Origin: Blastocatellia bacterium AA13
Lineage (GTDB): Bacteria > Acidobacteriota > Blastocatellia > UBA7656
Direction of reading: 5' to 3'
DNA: 42,336 bases
Assembly: GCA_003222245.1 (NCBI GenBank)
Contig: QHVH01000046.1
Span: 1 to 42,336 of the forward strand
Below, piece after piece: positions 27,425 to 36,854 of the stretch (position 1 is the stretch's first letter; every line of letters starts with the position of its first letter). The translations under genes were made by a program, and so were the position numbers. The notes under the pieces were generated by a model. That model had not been told where the DNA came from, ran no database searches, and saw nothing but the letters and a program-made list of their open reading frames with translations.

Positions 27425-27501
27425 TCTTCACGCTTTAATGTCTTTTTTGATCAATTGATCTTCTTCGCAGTCGGATGCTGCTCCAGATAAAGAACTAATC
27501 A

Positions 27502-29670
27502 GTGAATTTGTTCCAGTCCCACAAGAAAATACTCCTTTCTGTAACCGTCTTGATCCTGCTGGCTTCCGCCGGGGTCGCGTTTTGGTATCTGAGATCTCGC
27601 GCGAAACCTGTCCCTACTTCGAGAACTGCGATAGGAAAGGTTACGACTCTGGCCGGAAGCGGCTCGCCGGGAACCCAGGACGGCCTTGCTGCCTCAGCGA
27701 TGTTTATCAATCCTTTTGGGCTCGCGATCGATAATCGAGACAACTTAATTGTTTCCGAAGGCGGCGCGGGAAACCTGATCAGAAGGATCACACGCGACGG
27801 CAGAGTCGAAACGATAGCTGCCAATGAATTCAATTCTCCTTCCGGTATCGCTCTCGACAAACGAGGCAACATCATCGTCGCCGATACGGGCAGCAATCGA
27901 ATTCGCAAGGTGGATCGTGAAGGACGTGTCTCGACCGTGGCTGGAACCGGAGACGCGGGCTTCAAAGATGGTCCCGCTGATAGCGCGCAGTTCGACGGAC
28001 CCATCGGAGTCGCGGTAGATGAAACCGGAGACATCATAGTAGCCGACGCCTATAACGATCGATTGCGGAGAATTTCCGTCGAGGGACAAGTCGCAACTAT
28101 CGCCGGCGGAGAATCGCCCGGAATGAAGGACGGCATCGGCGATAGCGCTCGCTTCGATACGCCGTGCGGCGTCGCGGTAGATAAACAGCACAACATCTTT
28201 GTCGCCGACACGGGCAACAACGCGATACGGCGGGTTTCTGCTCAAGGTGACGTTGTGACCATCGCCGGCGGCATACGCGGACGCGCGGAGGGAAGCGGAA
28301 TTGAAGCAGCCTTCGATCATCCCGTAGGAATCCTGGTGACGCATGACGGATTTGTCTTCGTTACCGAGGAGGCAGGCTCCCGTATTCGGCGCATCACTCC
28401 TGATGGTCTCGTATCCACGGTTGCAGGCTCAGCTCCGGGCTTTAAGAATGGCTCCGGCAGCCAGGTTCACTTCAACGGCCCGTCGGGAATTGCGATAGAC
28501 GGTAAGGGCGCGCTTTATGTCGCCGATACCGAAAATTATCTGATAAGGAAAGTCTTGCTGGTAGACGAGGCTGAGATCGATGCCGCGCGCGAATCAGACT
28601 TGCTTGTGCAGCCTGTATCCGGCGGCCAGCCGGAACCCGCGGAGCCGATGACACCGAACATCGACGAATATCTCAGATCGGTGAAGGCCAATCCGTGGCC
28701 TCTTGCACCCCAGAACCAGCTTCACGAAATAACAGGCGTGATGGGAGAGGCGCGCGGCAATTTTGATGGAGCAGCGCTCGATCATCTTCACAGCGGGCTT
28801 GATGTTCGTGGGGCTATGGGCGAGGCAGCGCTGTCGGTACTCGATGAAAGAGTAAGCAGCCCGATGGCAAATTGGGGCTTTGGCGGATCGGGGGAGGGAA
28901 TTCGAGTCGGGCTGGTGAGCTATATTCACGTGCGCATCGGCCGCGATAAATCGAACAGGCTTCTCGATGAGAAAAAATTTAAGCCAAGGCGCGACGATCA
29001 AGGTCTGATGATCGGCGTTCGAGTCCGGCGCGGCGCACGTTTCAACGTGGGCGATGCCGTAGGCGCTTTGAACGGTCTTTACCACGTTCATATGAACTAC
29101 GGTCCCTGGAACGCTCAGACGAACCCGATTGCGTTTCCGCTGGCCGAATACAAGGACACGGTCCCTCCAGTAATTGAGCCCAATGGAATCGAAGTGATTT
29201 CCGCGGAAAGCGGCAGCGCATTCAAAGATAAAGTCGGCGGCCGCATTCTGATCAACGGAGACGTTCAGATAATAGCCGCGGCTTATGACCAGACGGATGG
29301 CAACGTCCGCTCTCGCAAGCTGGGACTGTATCGAATGGGTTACCAGCTCTTGAGAGACGACGGCTCGCCGGCGCCCGGCTACGAGCAGCCGTTGATCAAT
29401 ATGGAGTTCAACCGGCTACCTCCTGATGAGGCAGTGAGCATTGTGTATGCCGCGGGCAGCGGTATAAGCGCCTACGGCACGCCTACGAGGTTCCGATACA
29501 TCGTCACCAATCAGGTGCGCGATGGGGCGGCACGCCGCGGTGTGCTGCGAACTTCGCTGCTGCCTGCGGGTGACTACATCATAAGAATTATTGCCGAAGA
29601 TTACGCCGGCAATCGAGCTTCAGGAAAAAATACTGAAGTGAGAATCAGAGTGAGCGCGGCAAAGCCTTAG
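27502..29670 (+). CDS. Anchored NHL-repeat protein with C-terminal M23-like domain
   Basis: The GTG at 27502 gives 722 residues. A membrane anchor lies at about 9-30 (ILLSVTVLILLASAGVAFWY). Residues about 45-360 form five to six NHL repeats, each with an IAVDxxGNIxVADTxNxxIRKV pattern and a VxTVAGxGxxGxxDG turn, which should make a beta-propeller. Residues about 390-560 resemble an M23/LytM peptidase. HSGLD (His430-Asp434) matches the HxGxD metal motif, and HVHMNYGP (His528, His530) followed by NP matches the HxH motif. The last part (about 570-720) is beta-rich and ends in an immunoglobulin-like strand. It is probably an extracytoplasmic surface or wall-associated protein; peptidase activity is inference. 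Confidence 0.8.
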   Translation: MNLFQSHKKILLSVTVLILLASAGVAFWYLRSRAKPVPTSRTAIGKVTTLAGSGSPGTQDGLAASAMFINPFGLAIDNRDNLIVSEGGAGNLIRRITRDGRVETIAANEFNSPSGIALDKRGNIIVADTGSNRIRKVDREGRVSTVAGTGDAGFKDGPADSAQFDGPIGVAVDETGDIIVADAYNDRLRRISVEGQVATIAGGESPGMKDGIGDSARFDTPCGVAVDKQHNIFVADTGNNAIRRVSAQGDVVTIAGGIRGRAEGSGIEAAFDHPVGILVTHDGFVFVTEEAGSRIRRITPDGLVSTVAGSAPGFKNGSGSQVHFNGPSGIAIDGKGALYVADTENYLIRKVLLVDEAEIDAARESDLLVQPVSGGQPEPAEPMTPNIDEYLRSVKANPWPLAPQNQLHEITGVMGEARGNFDGAALDHLHSGLDVRGAMGEAALSVLDERVSSPMANWGFGGSGEGIRVGLVSYIHVRIGRDKSNRLLDEKKFKPRRDDQGLMIGVRVRRGARFNVGDAVGALNGLYHVHMNYGPWNAQTNPIAFPLAEYKDTVPPVIEPNGIEVISAESGSAFKDKVGGRILINGDVQIIAAAYDQTDGNVRSRKLGLYRMGYQLLRDDGSPAPGYEQPLINMEFNRLPPDEAVSIVYAAGSGISAYGTPTRFRYIVTNQVRDGAARRGVLRTSLLPAGDYIIRIIAEDYAGNRASGKNTEVRIRVSAAKP

Positions 29671-30317
29671 ATCAGATATTGTCCGCTGCAGCCGGGGGGC
29701 CAGCGCAGCGCAGCCCCGGTGCGAGAGAGGATTGTTTCCCGAAGGGGAGCGGGCAGGCGCTTCAATGCTGCATCGGCATTTTGACAATTCAGAGGCAAAG
29801 ACAGGACTTTGCGTCGTGCAGCTAGTAAGCGCCAAAGGCGCTAGATATGAAAGCCCAGGGCAGCGCCCTGGGTATTGAGCAGCCAATCAATCCGAGCACT
29901 GAAAGTGCGAAATGAGCGTTTCATCACAACATCGTTGGCCTTTTCTCGATGTGGCAACGAAACACCGATGTCGCGCCTTCAGCGCGAGCGAGAATTGGCG
30001 GCGTGACCAGGGTTGCCGTACGCGGCAACCCTGGGCTGGAAGCCACAATCCCGTTGGGGTTGGCGCCAATCATGGCCCTTCCCCAGGGTAGCCGAGTACG
30101 GCAACCGCCGGGCTGGAGGCTGCAACCCCTTCGGGGTTGGAAACGACACGGCGATCTCACCCCGGATAGGCCTGGCCAACCCTGGGCTGGCGGTTGAGAC
30201 CCCTTTGGGGTTTTCTCGAGCCGGCGCCGTCGAGATCGCTTCGTGCGTGATTGATTTAACTTTAGATCGCTGCCCTGGCAACAACAGTCGCGCGCCAATT
30301 CGTGTTGTTATATACGA
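29671..30317. other. 647-nt gene-free region full of palindromic repeats
   Basis: No supported gene is found. The left part has short palindromes such as AGCGCCAAAGGCGCT (about 29827) and CCCAGGGCAGCGCCCTGGG (about 29854). The right part has three tandem structured units (30007-30215). CGCCTTCAGCGC near 29970 is also found in the 15275 repeat region, hinting at a genome-wide repeat family. It separates two convergent genes. Confidence 0.6.
30007..30215. repeat. Three tandem structured repeat units of about 75-80 nt
   Basis: Units begin near 30007, 30082 and 30159. Each contains a CCAGGGT...ACCCTGGGCTGG-type hairpin followed by a second hairpin of the form ACCCCnnnnGGGGTT (for example ACCCCTTCGGGGTT, ACCCCTTTGGGGTT). 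Sequence differs between units while the paired arms are mostly kept. They look like interspersed intergenic repeats, not coding DNA. Confidence 0.65.
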
Positions 30318-31679
30318 TCACAAGAGGCTGCCTCGAAGAATGATGGCGGCTACGCTGAAATAAATAATCAGCCCTGTCACATCTACCAGAGTAGCTACGA
30401 AAGGCGCTGAAGACGCCGCCGGGTCGAAGCCGAGTCGACGCAGCATAAACGGCAGCATGGAGCCCGCGAGCGTTCCCCATATCACGACGCCGATCAGACC
30501 GATCGCGACTGTCAGAGCCACCATCAGCCAGTGTGGTCCGTAGATATTAGAGAAACCGGACCAGATAGTGATTCGCAGGAAGCCTATCGTTCCAAGAATC
30601 GAACCCAGGGCCAAACCGAGCAATATCTCCCGGCGCATCACGCGAAACCAGTCGCGAAGGCTGACTTCCCCAAGCGCGAGCGCGCGTATTACAAGAGTCG
30701 AGGCCTGCGAGCCCGAGTTGCCTCCGCTCGATATGATTAACGGAATGAATAGAGCAAGCACGACCGCGCGCTGTATCTCATGCTCGAAGTAGCCCATAGC
30801 GGTGGCGGTGAGCATCTCGCCGAGAAATAAGATCACCAACCAGCCCGCCCGCTTTCTTATCATCTGAAAAAGGGCAACGCGCATATAAGGCTGATCAAGA
30901 GCTTCAACGCCGCCGATTTTTTGAATGTCTTCGGTAGCTTCTATATCCGCTACGCGCAGCACGTCATCGATTGTTACTATTCCGATCAGCACGCCACCCG
31001 AGTCAATCACCGGCAGCGCGTAACGGCCTTCACGCCGAAAGATCGCGATGGCGGATTCCTGATCATCGCTTGCATGAAGCGCGACGTATCGATTGTCCAT
31101 CAGGTCGGCTACGGAATTGGTAAGGGGCGAGAGCAAAAACTGTCTGATCCGAATGTCGTCAATTAGCTCGCCCTGTTCGTTCACGACATAAATGATGCTC
31201 AGTGTCTCGCTATCATGACCTTGCTCTCGGATGTAGTCGAGAACATAGCGCACTGTCCAATCCGGCTTAACCGCTATGTAATCGGGCGTCATCAATCGAC
31301 CGATGCTTTCTTCAGGATAGCCCAGAAGCGAAACCGCCACCGCCCGTTCCTCGGGGCTGAGCATCAGAAGCATCTCTTTTGTGACCGCACCAGGCAGTTC
31401 CTCGAGCAGAGTCGTGCGGTCATCCGGCGACATCTCGTTCAATATCGCGGCGGCTTCGGTGTGAGCCATCGCCGATAATAGGCCATGCTGTTTTTCTAAA
31501 GGCAGGTATTCGAATGTCGCGGCCGCGAGCTTGCGAGGCAGAATGCGAAATAGAATAACCTGCTCGTGAGGCTCGGAATCTCCAATCATCGCCGCGAGAT
31601 CGGACGGCGAGAGATTCGAGAGCTTTTCGCGCAATGCGCCAAAGTCGCGCGACCGGAAGAGTTCATCCAAATTGAGCAT
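30318..31679 (-). CDS. mgtE: MgtE family magnesium transporter
   Basis: The ATG at 31679 (MLNLDELFRSRDF) is preceded by GGAG; an in-frame extension to 31805 has no family similarity, so 453 residues is the likely length. The N-terminal superhelical domain (about 1-130) includes LNEMSPDDRTTLLEELP. Paired CBS domains follow (about 135-260; MTPDYIAVKPDWTVRYVLDYI, GVLIGIVTIDDVLRVAD). About five membrane helices begin near 285 and include the Mg-pore segment ALFIPLIISSGGNSGSQAST. The CBS and N domains gate the channel in response to cytosolic magnesium. It is convergent with the upstream NHL gene and appears monocistronic. Confidence 0.96.
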   Translation of the reverse strand: MLNLDELFRSRDFGALREKLSNLSPSDLAAMIGDSEPHEQVILFRILPRKLAAATFEYLPLEKQHGLLSAMAHTEAAAILNEMSPDDRTTLLEELPGAVTKEMLLMLSPEERAVAVSLLGYPEESIGRLMTPDYIAVKPDWTVRYVLDYIREQGHDSETLSIIYVVNEQGELIDDIRIRQFLLSPLTNSVADLMDNRYVALHASDDQESAIAIFRREGRYALPVIDSGGVLIGIVTIDDVLRVADIEATEDIQKIGGVEALDQPYMRVALFQMIRKRAGWLVILFLGEMLTATAMGYFEHEIQRAVVLALFIPLIISSGGNSGSQASTLVIRALALGEVSLRDWFRVMRREILLGLALGSILGTIGFLRITIWSGFSNIYGPHWLMVALTVAIGLIGVVIWGTLAGSMLPFMLRRLGFDPAASSAPFVATLVDVTGLIIYFSVAAIILRGSLL

Positions 31680-32201
31680 CAATCTACGTCTCCAAACCTT
31701 ATTTAATTGTCGCGTTGAATGCGAGCTACAGAAGATTCCAGAACCACTGGATCGACCTCCATTAGAAGAGCCGACGGGGAGCGGAAGTATAGACGATGTA
31801 TGCAAAGCCCACCACCATTATAAATTCCGTTAATAAATTCGGGCGCGCGTTTGTTGAGCCCGCCTCGGATAGCGATACTGCACGGTTTTATTGGCGATGA
31901 TGAGTATCCGGTTGATTTCAGTAAAAGCCTGGGCCTCGACCCTTGCTCCTCAGAATCATTGACTGCGTTGCCCGCTTGTTCCCTTATGAACTCTTTAGCC
32001 TCTTTTTACTTCAGTCTTATATGGCCGATGCTACGCTGAGAGTTAACGCTTGCGCGGGCGTGCGCCGCGCCTAGACGAAAACGGGATCGAATATTATGAA
32101 CAGGGATATCTTAGGGGCCGGTCTCGCAATCTTGTAGCCATGTGCTGGGTAGTGAGGAGGACTGTTCACGAACAAACACACGAAAGGAGCTAAAGAAGGG
32201 A
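31680..32201. other. 522-nt divergent region between mgtE and the porin gene
   Basis: This region should contain both promoters and leaders. I looked for an M-box-like magnesium riboswitch upstream of mgtE but cannot support one by eye. No tRNA, ORF with a ribosome site or clear promoter hexamers were identified. Confidence 0.5.
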
Positions 32202-33878
32202 ATGAGGAAAGCTGAGCTCAAATTCATCCTGGCGGCAAGTGCCGCCTTTTTTCTTGCGGCCAACGCGCTTGCCCAGCAAAAAACCGAGGGGCAGCCCGGG
32301 CAAGCGGCGGTTCCGGCAGCGGCCGTTGTGACAGCCGCGCCATCGACCGCGGCGGCCCCGGACCTGGCTGAACGAGAGCGGATTCTGCTCGATCGAATCG
32401 AAAGGCTGGAACGTAGGTTGGCCGAGTTAGAGTCGCGCTCGCCCGGCGGCTTAGCGGCTGACGTATCCGCAAAACCGACCGCGGCGCCGCCCGATGCAAG
32501 CGCAATGACTCCAAATGCCCATCCCGCGGGGACCGAAGATGTAACAAACCTCGGCAAGGCCGCCGGCAAACTCGACGTAGCAAAGTCCGCCGAAGGCACT
32601 CAAGCGCCGGCGAAGAAGGAGCCCTTCGCGTTCGCGGATTTCACATGGCTAACGGGTAATCCGCGCACGAAGGAGTCGCCGATCGATACCAAGGTTTTCA
32701 CAGGCGAGATCAGGTTTGACACGGCCTACCACTACTCTTTCAACCATCCGCAAGATCACACGATCGGCGGTTCGAGCGAGGTCTTTCGCTCCGACGAGGT
32801 ACAGGTTACCCAGATCGGCGTGGGAGGCGATTTCCACTGGAACAACGTGCGCGGAAGGTTGATGACGCAATTCGGAATGTATTCACAGACCACTCCGCGC
32901 AATGACGCGAGTACCGGGCGCGGGCAGTGGCAGCTCGACAACGCTTATCGATACATCTCGGAGGCCTATGGCGGATATCACTTCGACAAGCTGAACGGCA
33001 TCAACGTCGATGCGGGCATCTTCATGTCCTACGTCGGACTCTACAGCTATTATCAGTTCGACAACTGGTCTTATCAGCCCTCTTATGTATCTTCGAACAC
33101 ACCGTGGTTCTTCAACGGCGTGCGCATTCAGATCTTCCCAAGCGAAAAGCTCAAGATCGAGCCGTGGATCATCAATGGATGGCAATCGTACGGCAAGTTC
33201 AATAAGGCGCCGGGCATCGGCGGACAGATTCTGTGGCGTCCCAGCGGCGCGGTTTCGCTCGTGTTGAATAACTATTGGGGCACGGATACGCTTGGAATCC
33301 CCGGCCGCAAGCGCATACACACGGATGACAGCATCCAGGTGGAATACCTCGATCAGCCGGATAGGAATCTCAGCAAAGCCGCTTTTACGTTTACCTTCGA
33401 TGCTGGATGCGAGTACGGCAAGAACTCCGGGGTGAACTGCGGAAGCGCTGATCCGCAAAATCCGTCGCAGTACTTCCTGGGCTTCATGGCTTACAACCGT
33501 CTCTGGTTCCACAAGGATTTATTTGCTTTGACGCTTGGCGGCGGAGCGATCACGAATCCCGGACGCTACCTCGTGCTGATCCCGCCGATCAACGGCGCAA
33601 CGGCGTTCTCGGGTACGCCGTACTTCACTGCCGGCCCTGGAGACAAGTATAAAGCGTGGGACGCGTCGGTGACGTTTGACTGGATGCCGAAGCAGTTCTC
33701 CACTTTCCGATTCGAGTACAACCATCGCGCGGCGAATGTGCCGTACTTTTCCGGTGAAGGCGGCATAACTCCGCCCGGCGGGAACGTAGGACCTCCGGGC
33801 TCATTGGTTCCGGGATGGGTTCCCGATCTACGAAAGTATGAGAGGCGGTTCACGATCGCCTTGCTGGTCAAGTTGTAG
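32202..33878 (+). CDS. Outer-membrane beta-barrel porin (BBP2/OmpL-like)
   Basis: The ATG at 32202 follows GAAGGGA and opens a signal peptide (MRKAELKFILAASAAFFLAA, cleavage near NALAQQ); a start 60 nt upstream would put non-signal sequence first. The 558-residue protein has a Pro/Ala-rich linker and a coiled-coil-like ERILLDRIERLERRLAELES (about 66-85), which may trimerise or anchor to peptidoglycan. A barrel of alternating aromatic strands follows from about 140 (FTGEIRFDTAYHYSFNHP, YGGYHFDKLNGINVDAGIFM, FRFEYNHRAANVPYF) and ends in FTIALLVKL. It probably allows diffusion of small solutes. A small membrane-protein gene lies 30 nt downstream. Confidence 0.85.
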   Translation: MRKAELKFILAASAAFFLAANALAQQKTEGQPGQAAVPAAAVVTAAPSTAAAPDLAERERILLDRIERLERRLAELESRSPGGLAADVSAKPTAAPPDASAMTPNAHPAGTEDVTNLGKAAGKLDVAKSAEGTQAPAKKEPFAFADFTWLTGNPRTKESPIDTKVFTGEIRFDTAYHYSFNHPQDHTIGGSSEVFRSDEVQVTQIGVGGDFHWNNVRGRLMTQFGMYSQTTPRNDASTGRGQWQLDNAYRYISEAYGGYHFDKLNGINVDAGIFMSYVGLYSYYQFDNWSYQPSYVSSNTPWFFNGVRIQIFPSEKLKIEPWIINGWQSYGKFNKAPGIGGQILWRPSGAVSLVLNNYWGTDTLGIPGRKRIHTDDSIQVEYLDQPDRNLSKAAFTFTFDAGCEYGKNSGVNCGSADPQNPSQYFLGFMAYNRLWFHKDLFALTLGGGAITNPGRYLVLIPPINGATAFSGTPYFTAGPGDKYKAWDASVTFDWMPKQFSTFRFEYNHRAANVPYFSGEGGITPPGGNVGPPGSLVPGWVPDLRKYERRFTIALLVKL

Positions 33879-33908
33879 TCATCGCTTGCGCGGACGCGGT
33901 GCAAGGCT

Positions 33909-34139
33909 ATGGATGGTCTAACGATTTTCGGCTTATTCGCGGTTAGTGCAATGCTGGTCTGTTACGCATTCGAGCGTCGCAGCCACTGGTTCATCCTGGC
34001 CTTCGCCGCCGCGTGTGCCCTCAGTTCGACATATGGATTTCTTCAAGGGGCATGGCCATTCGGGATGGTCGAAGCGATATGGTCTATTGTCGCAATCCGG
34101 AGGTGGCTGCGCGCGCGGGAGGGAGGCTCTCGGAATTAA
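33909..34139 (+). CDS. Small two- to three-helix membrane protein
   Basis: The 76-residue protein has hydrophobic segments at about 4-20, 28-46 and 50-64 (FGLFAVSAMLVCYAF, WFILAFAAACALSSTYGFLQG, FGMVEAIWSIVAIRRW) and a basic C-terminus. AAGG lies just before the ATG. The pattern matches a widespread small uncharacterised bacterial membrane family, by recall. It lies between the porin and the histidine kinase in the same direction; a link to either is only positional. Confidence 0.7.
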   Translation: MDGLTIFGLFAVSAMLVCYAFERRSHWFILAFAAACALSSTYGFLQGAWPFGMVEAIWSIVAIRRWLRAREGGSRN

Positions 34140-34276
34140 TGGCCGGGAGACTGCATTCGAGCGGTTCGGAAGGTCCGGTCTTGAACCGGGCAGCTTTGCC
34201 TGGAAGTGCAAGGGGCGCGATCTGAATTCAAAAACCCGATCCGAAAAGGAGGCCTCAAGAGCAGCGCGACTGTAAA

Positions 34277-35821
34277 ATGAATCGAGCGATGGCGAGAAAT
34301 TTCCGTCAGAAGGTAATTGCTTATGGAGTGGCTCTCGCTGGAGTCGCGTTCATGACCGCGTTGTATAAAGCGTTTATTACGGGCGTCAACGCGACGACGG
34401 TGGCGTTGAGCTTGCTGCTGGTCGTACTCGCAATCGCTTCGCGCTACGGCTTAGGCCCGAGCATCGCTGCATCGATAGCGGGTATGCTCTGCTTCAATTT
34501 TTTCTTTCTGCCGCCGGTCGGCGCGTTGACCATACAAGACCCGCAGAACTGGGTTGCGCTGTTTGCTTTTCTCGTCACCGCGGTGACCGCAAGCCAGTTG
34601 TCGTCAGCAGCGAGAAGTCGAGCGAGCGAGGCAGAGCGGCGGCGCGAAGAAGTGATGAAGCTCTACCACCTCAGCCGTGCGATCATCGCTACTCCCGATT
34701 CGGAAACAGCCGTCTCGTCCATCGCACGACAGGTCGTAGAAGTGTTCGATCTCGATTACTGCGGAGTGCTTGCGCCGGATGAAATGGGTCAATGGCATCG
34801 GCTTGCTGTTTCCGCCGAGCTCTTGTTCAGGCCGGATGATGCGATGATCGAGCACGCGTTTAAGAGCGGCATAGTTCTGATCTCCAATTCACCTCAAGAT
34901 GCGAACGAAGGCCTGCGTGATGTCGCTTATGGCCCGTTAAAGATGGGCGCGAGGCCGATCGGCGTCCTGGTTTTGCGGGCCCAGAGTCTTGAGGAGAATA
35001 CGGTCGAAGCGATTGCCGGGCTCACGGCGCTGGCGCTCGAGCGGGCGCGCTTCCTCAAGGAAGTAAGCCGCACCGAAGCGCTTAAGCAGAGCGAACGACT
35101 CAAGTCCGCGCTGCTGGACGCGGTAACACACGATGTTCGCACGCCCCTGACCTCGATCAAGGCATCAGTGACGACGCTCCTGAATGAGCCTGCCGTCCAC
35201 GGTGAGGGTTCTCTGGATGATGAAGGCCGCCGAGAGATGCTCGAAGTCATCGACGAAGAAGCTGACAGGCTGAACCGGTTCCTGGAAGGCCTGCTCGAGA
35301 TGGCCCGAATCGAAGCGGGCGAGATGCACCTTAATCCGCGGCTTAGTTCTATCGATGAGATCGTGCTCACCGCGCTCGAACGCGCGGAATCGCTCACGCG
35401 GGGCCATATCGTAAAGACATCTCTGGAAGCCGATCTTCCGCTGGTTCGAGTCGATGCCCGGGCCGTAACCGAAGTGATATTCACGCTCCTGGATAACGCC
35501 TCGAAGTATTCGCCAGCCGGCAGCACTATTATGGTTTCGGCTGGACTCGCGGGCGACGACACACTGCGGGTGACGGTCGAAGACGAAGGCCCGGGGGTGG
35601 CTCGCGATCTGAGGGAACGCATCTTCGACAAATTCTTTCGGGTGATGAGAGACGGTGAATCGGGGGCGCCGCGAACACCGCCGGGCATGGGAATGGGACT
35701 GGCCATCGCGCGTGCCATCGTTGAGGCGCACGGCGGCCGCATTTGGATAGAAGATACAAGCCTGAACCGGGGAGCTAGATTCGCTTTTACCCTGCGGATC
35801 GAGGAAACGAAAACTGTGTAA
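34277..35821 (+). CDS. KdpD-like membrane sensor histidine kinase
   Basis: The 514-residue protein has four closely spaced membrane helices within about 12-110 (GVALAGVAFMTALYKAFI, TVALSLLLVVLAIASRYGLG, AASIAGMLCFNFFFLPP, WVALFAFLVTAVTAS), the DUF4118 module of KdpD. A GAF-like domain (about 135-260) follows. The HisKA domain has the phospho-acceptor in VTHDVRTPLTSIKAS (about 276-290), and the HATPase has N-box DNASKYSPAG, G1 EDEGPGVA and a later GMGMGLAIARAIVEAHGG. It lacks the KdpD N-terminal cytosolic sensor and Usp domains, so it is a short-form KdpD. Its partner regulator lies 27 nt downstream. The stimulus is unknown; no kdpABC genes are in the window. Confidence 0.93.
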   Translation: MNRAMARNFRQKVIAYGVALAGVAFMTALYKAFITGVNATTVALSLLLVVLAIASRYGLGPSIAASIAGMLCFNFFFLPPVGALTIQDPQNWVALFAFLVTAVTASQLSSAARSRASEAERRREEVMKLYHLSRAIIATPDSETAVSSIARQVVEVFDLDYCGVLAPDEMGQWHRLAVSAELLFRPDDAMIEHAFKSGIVLISNSPQDANEGLRDVAYGPLKMGARPIGVLVLRAQSLEENTVEAIAGLTALALERARFLKEVSRTEALKQSERLKSALLDAVTHDVRTPLTSIKASVTTLLNEPAVHGEGSLDDEGRREMLEVIDEEADRLNRFLEGLLEMARIEAGEMHLNPRLSSIDEIVLTALERAESLTRGHIVKTSLEADLPLVRVDARAVTEVIFTLLDNASKYSPAGSTIMVSAGLAGDDTLRVTVEDEGPGVARDLRERIFDKFFRVMRDGESGAPRTPPGMGMGLAIARAIVEAHGGRIWIEDTSLNRGARFAFTLRIEETKTV

Positions 35822-35848
35822 CGAGCACAAGCTGAAAAGAGCGAGATT

Positions 35849-36547
35849 GTGGACGAGAAGCAAAGAATTCTTATCGTTGATGACGAGCCGCAGATTACCC
35901 GCGTGCTGCGCCGCAGCCTGACTACTCACGGATATGAAGTTCGCAGCGCGGCCGATGGCGAGTCCGCTCTGGAAACTTTTGGCGATTGGTCCCCGAACCT
36001 GGTGATCACGGATCTCTCCATGCCGAATGTGAGCGGCCTGGATCTCTGCCGCAAGCTGCGCAAGATATCCAGCGTTCCGATCATCATACTTTCGGTACGG
36101 GGCGAAGAGCAGACAAAGGTCGAGGCGCTTGATTCAGGCGCCGACGACTACATAATGAAGCCTTTTGGAATGGACGAACTGCTCGCGCGCATCCGCGCAA
36201 CGTTGCGTCGAACGCTGGAAGCGGCGTTGGAATCCACTACGAACCTGATCGAGACCGGAGACTTTCGAATCGATCTTGAAGCGCGAACCGTGACCGTTCA
36301 GAATCGCGAGGTTCACTTGACGCCAAAGGAATATGATCTGCTGTTATATTTCGTTCGTCATTCGGGAAAGGTCCTCACTCACCGGACGCTGCTGGCGGCA
36401 ATTTGGGGCGGAAACTTCGTGGAGCAAACAGAGTACCTGCGCGTACTGGTCGGCCAACTACGAAAGAAAATCGAACCTGCATCCGCGACACCGCGATACA
36501 TTCTGACGGAGCCCTGGATCGGCTATAGATTTAACTCCGGTACGTGA
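35849..36547 (+). CDS. OmpR/KdpE-like response regulator
   Basis: The GTG at 35849 opens a 232-residue protein. The receiver domain (1-120) has acidic residues in LIVDDEPQ, the phospho-acceptor Asp55 in VITDLSMPN and the conserved Lys in YIMKPFG. The C-terminal winged helix (about 135-230) shows DLEARTVTV, LTPKEYDLLLYFVRHSGKVL, EYLRVLVGQLRKKIEP and the terminal GYRF. It should be phosphorylated by the upstream kinase and bind DNA as a dimer. The close KdpD/KdpE resemblance suggests potassium or osmotic control, but no target promoter can be identified. Confidence 0.94.
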   Translation: MDEKQRILIVDDEPQITRVLRRSLTTHGYEVRSAADGESALETFGDWSPNLVITDLSMPNVSGLDLCRKLRKISSVPIIILSVRGEEQTKVEALDSGADDYIMKPFGMDELLARIRATLRRTLEAALESTTNLIETGDFRIDLEARTVTVQNREVHLTPKEYDLLLYFVRHSGKVLTHRTLLAAIWGGNFVEQTEYLRVLVGQLRKKIEPASATPRYILTEPWIGYRFNSGT

Positions 36548-36854
36548 ATCCGGCGACACGAACTTTGTGAGCAAAACACTGCGATCGGACCCCGCTTATT
36601 GCGTTGAAAGAGCACTGGAGACCGTTCGTAATCCGCACAACCGGTCGGGCTTAAACTCGATAACAAAATGCTCGACAAAGCAAGGGGCTGTTGATACTAT
36701 GGCCGGGTTAAAAAAACGGGGACGTAGGTGTCGCCGTGGGTTTTTAGGTTTCAGGAGCGCGTGATCTCTGTTCGGATAATGTCCTGCCACGTACTGCTGC
36801 TAGACTGATTGCCGGATGGTCGAGCGAGTTCCTCTCAATACAATCAGGAGAAAC
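36548..36854. other. 307-nt gene-free region before the RRM gene
   Basis: No gene with a ribosome site is seen. The region should hold the RRM gene promoter and leader; a run of seven A residues occurs near 36711. Nothing further is recognised. Confidence 0.45.

Noticed and set aside
31680-32201. Magnesium riboswitch (M-box or ykoK type) upstream of mgtE
   Set aside because: Could not identify the conserved core by eye; gene proximity alone is not evidence.
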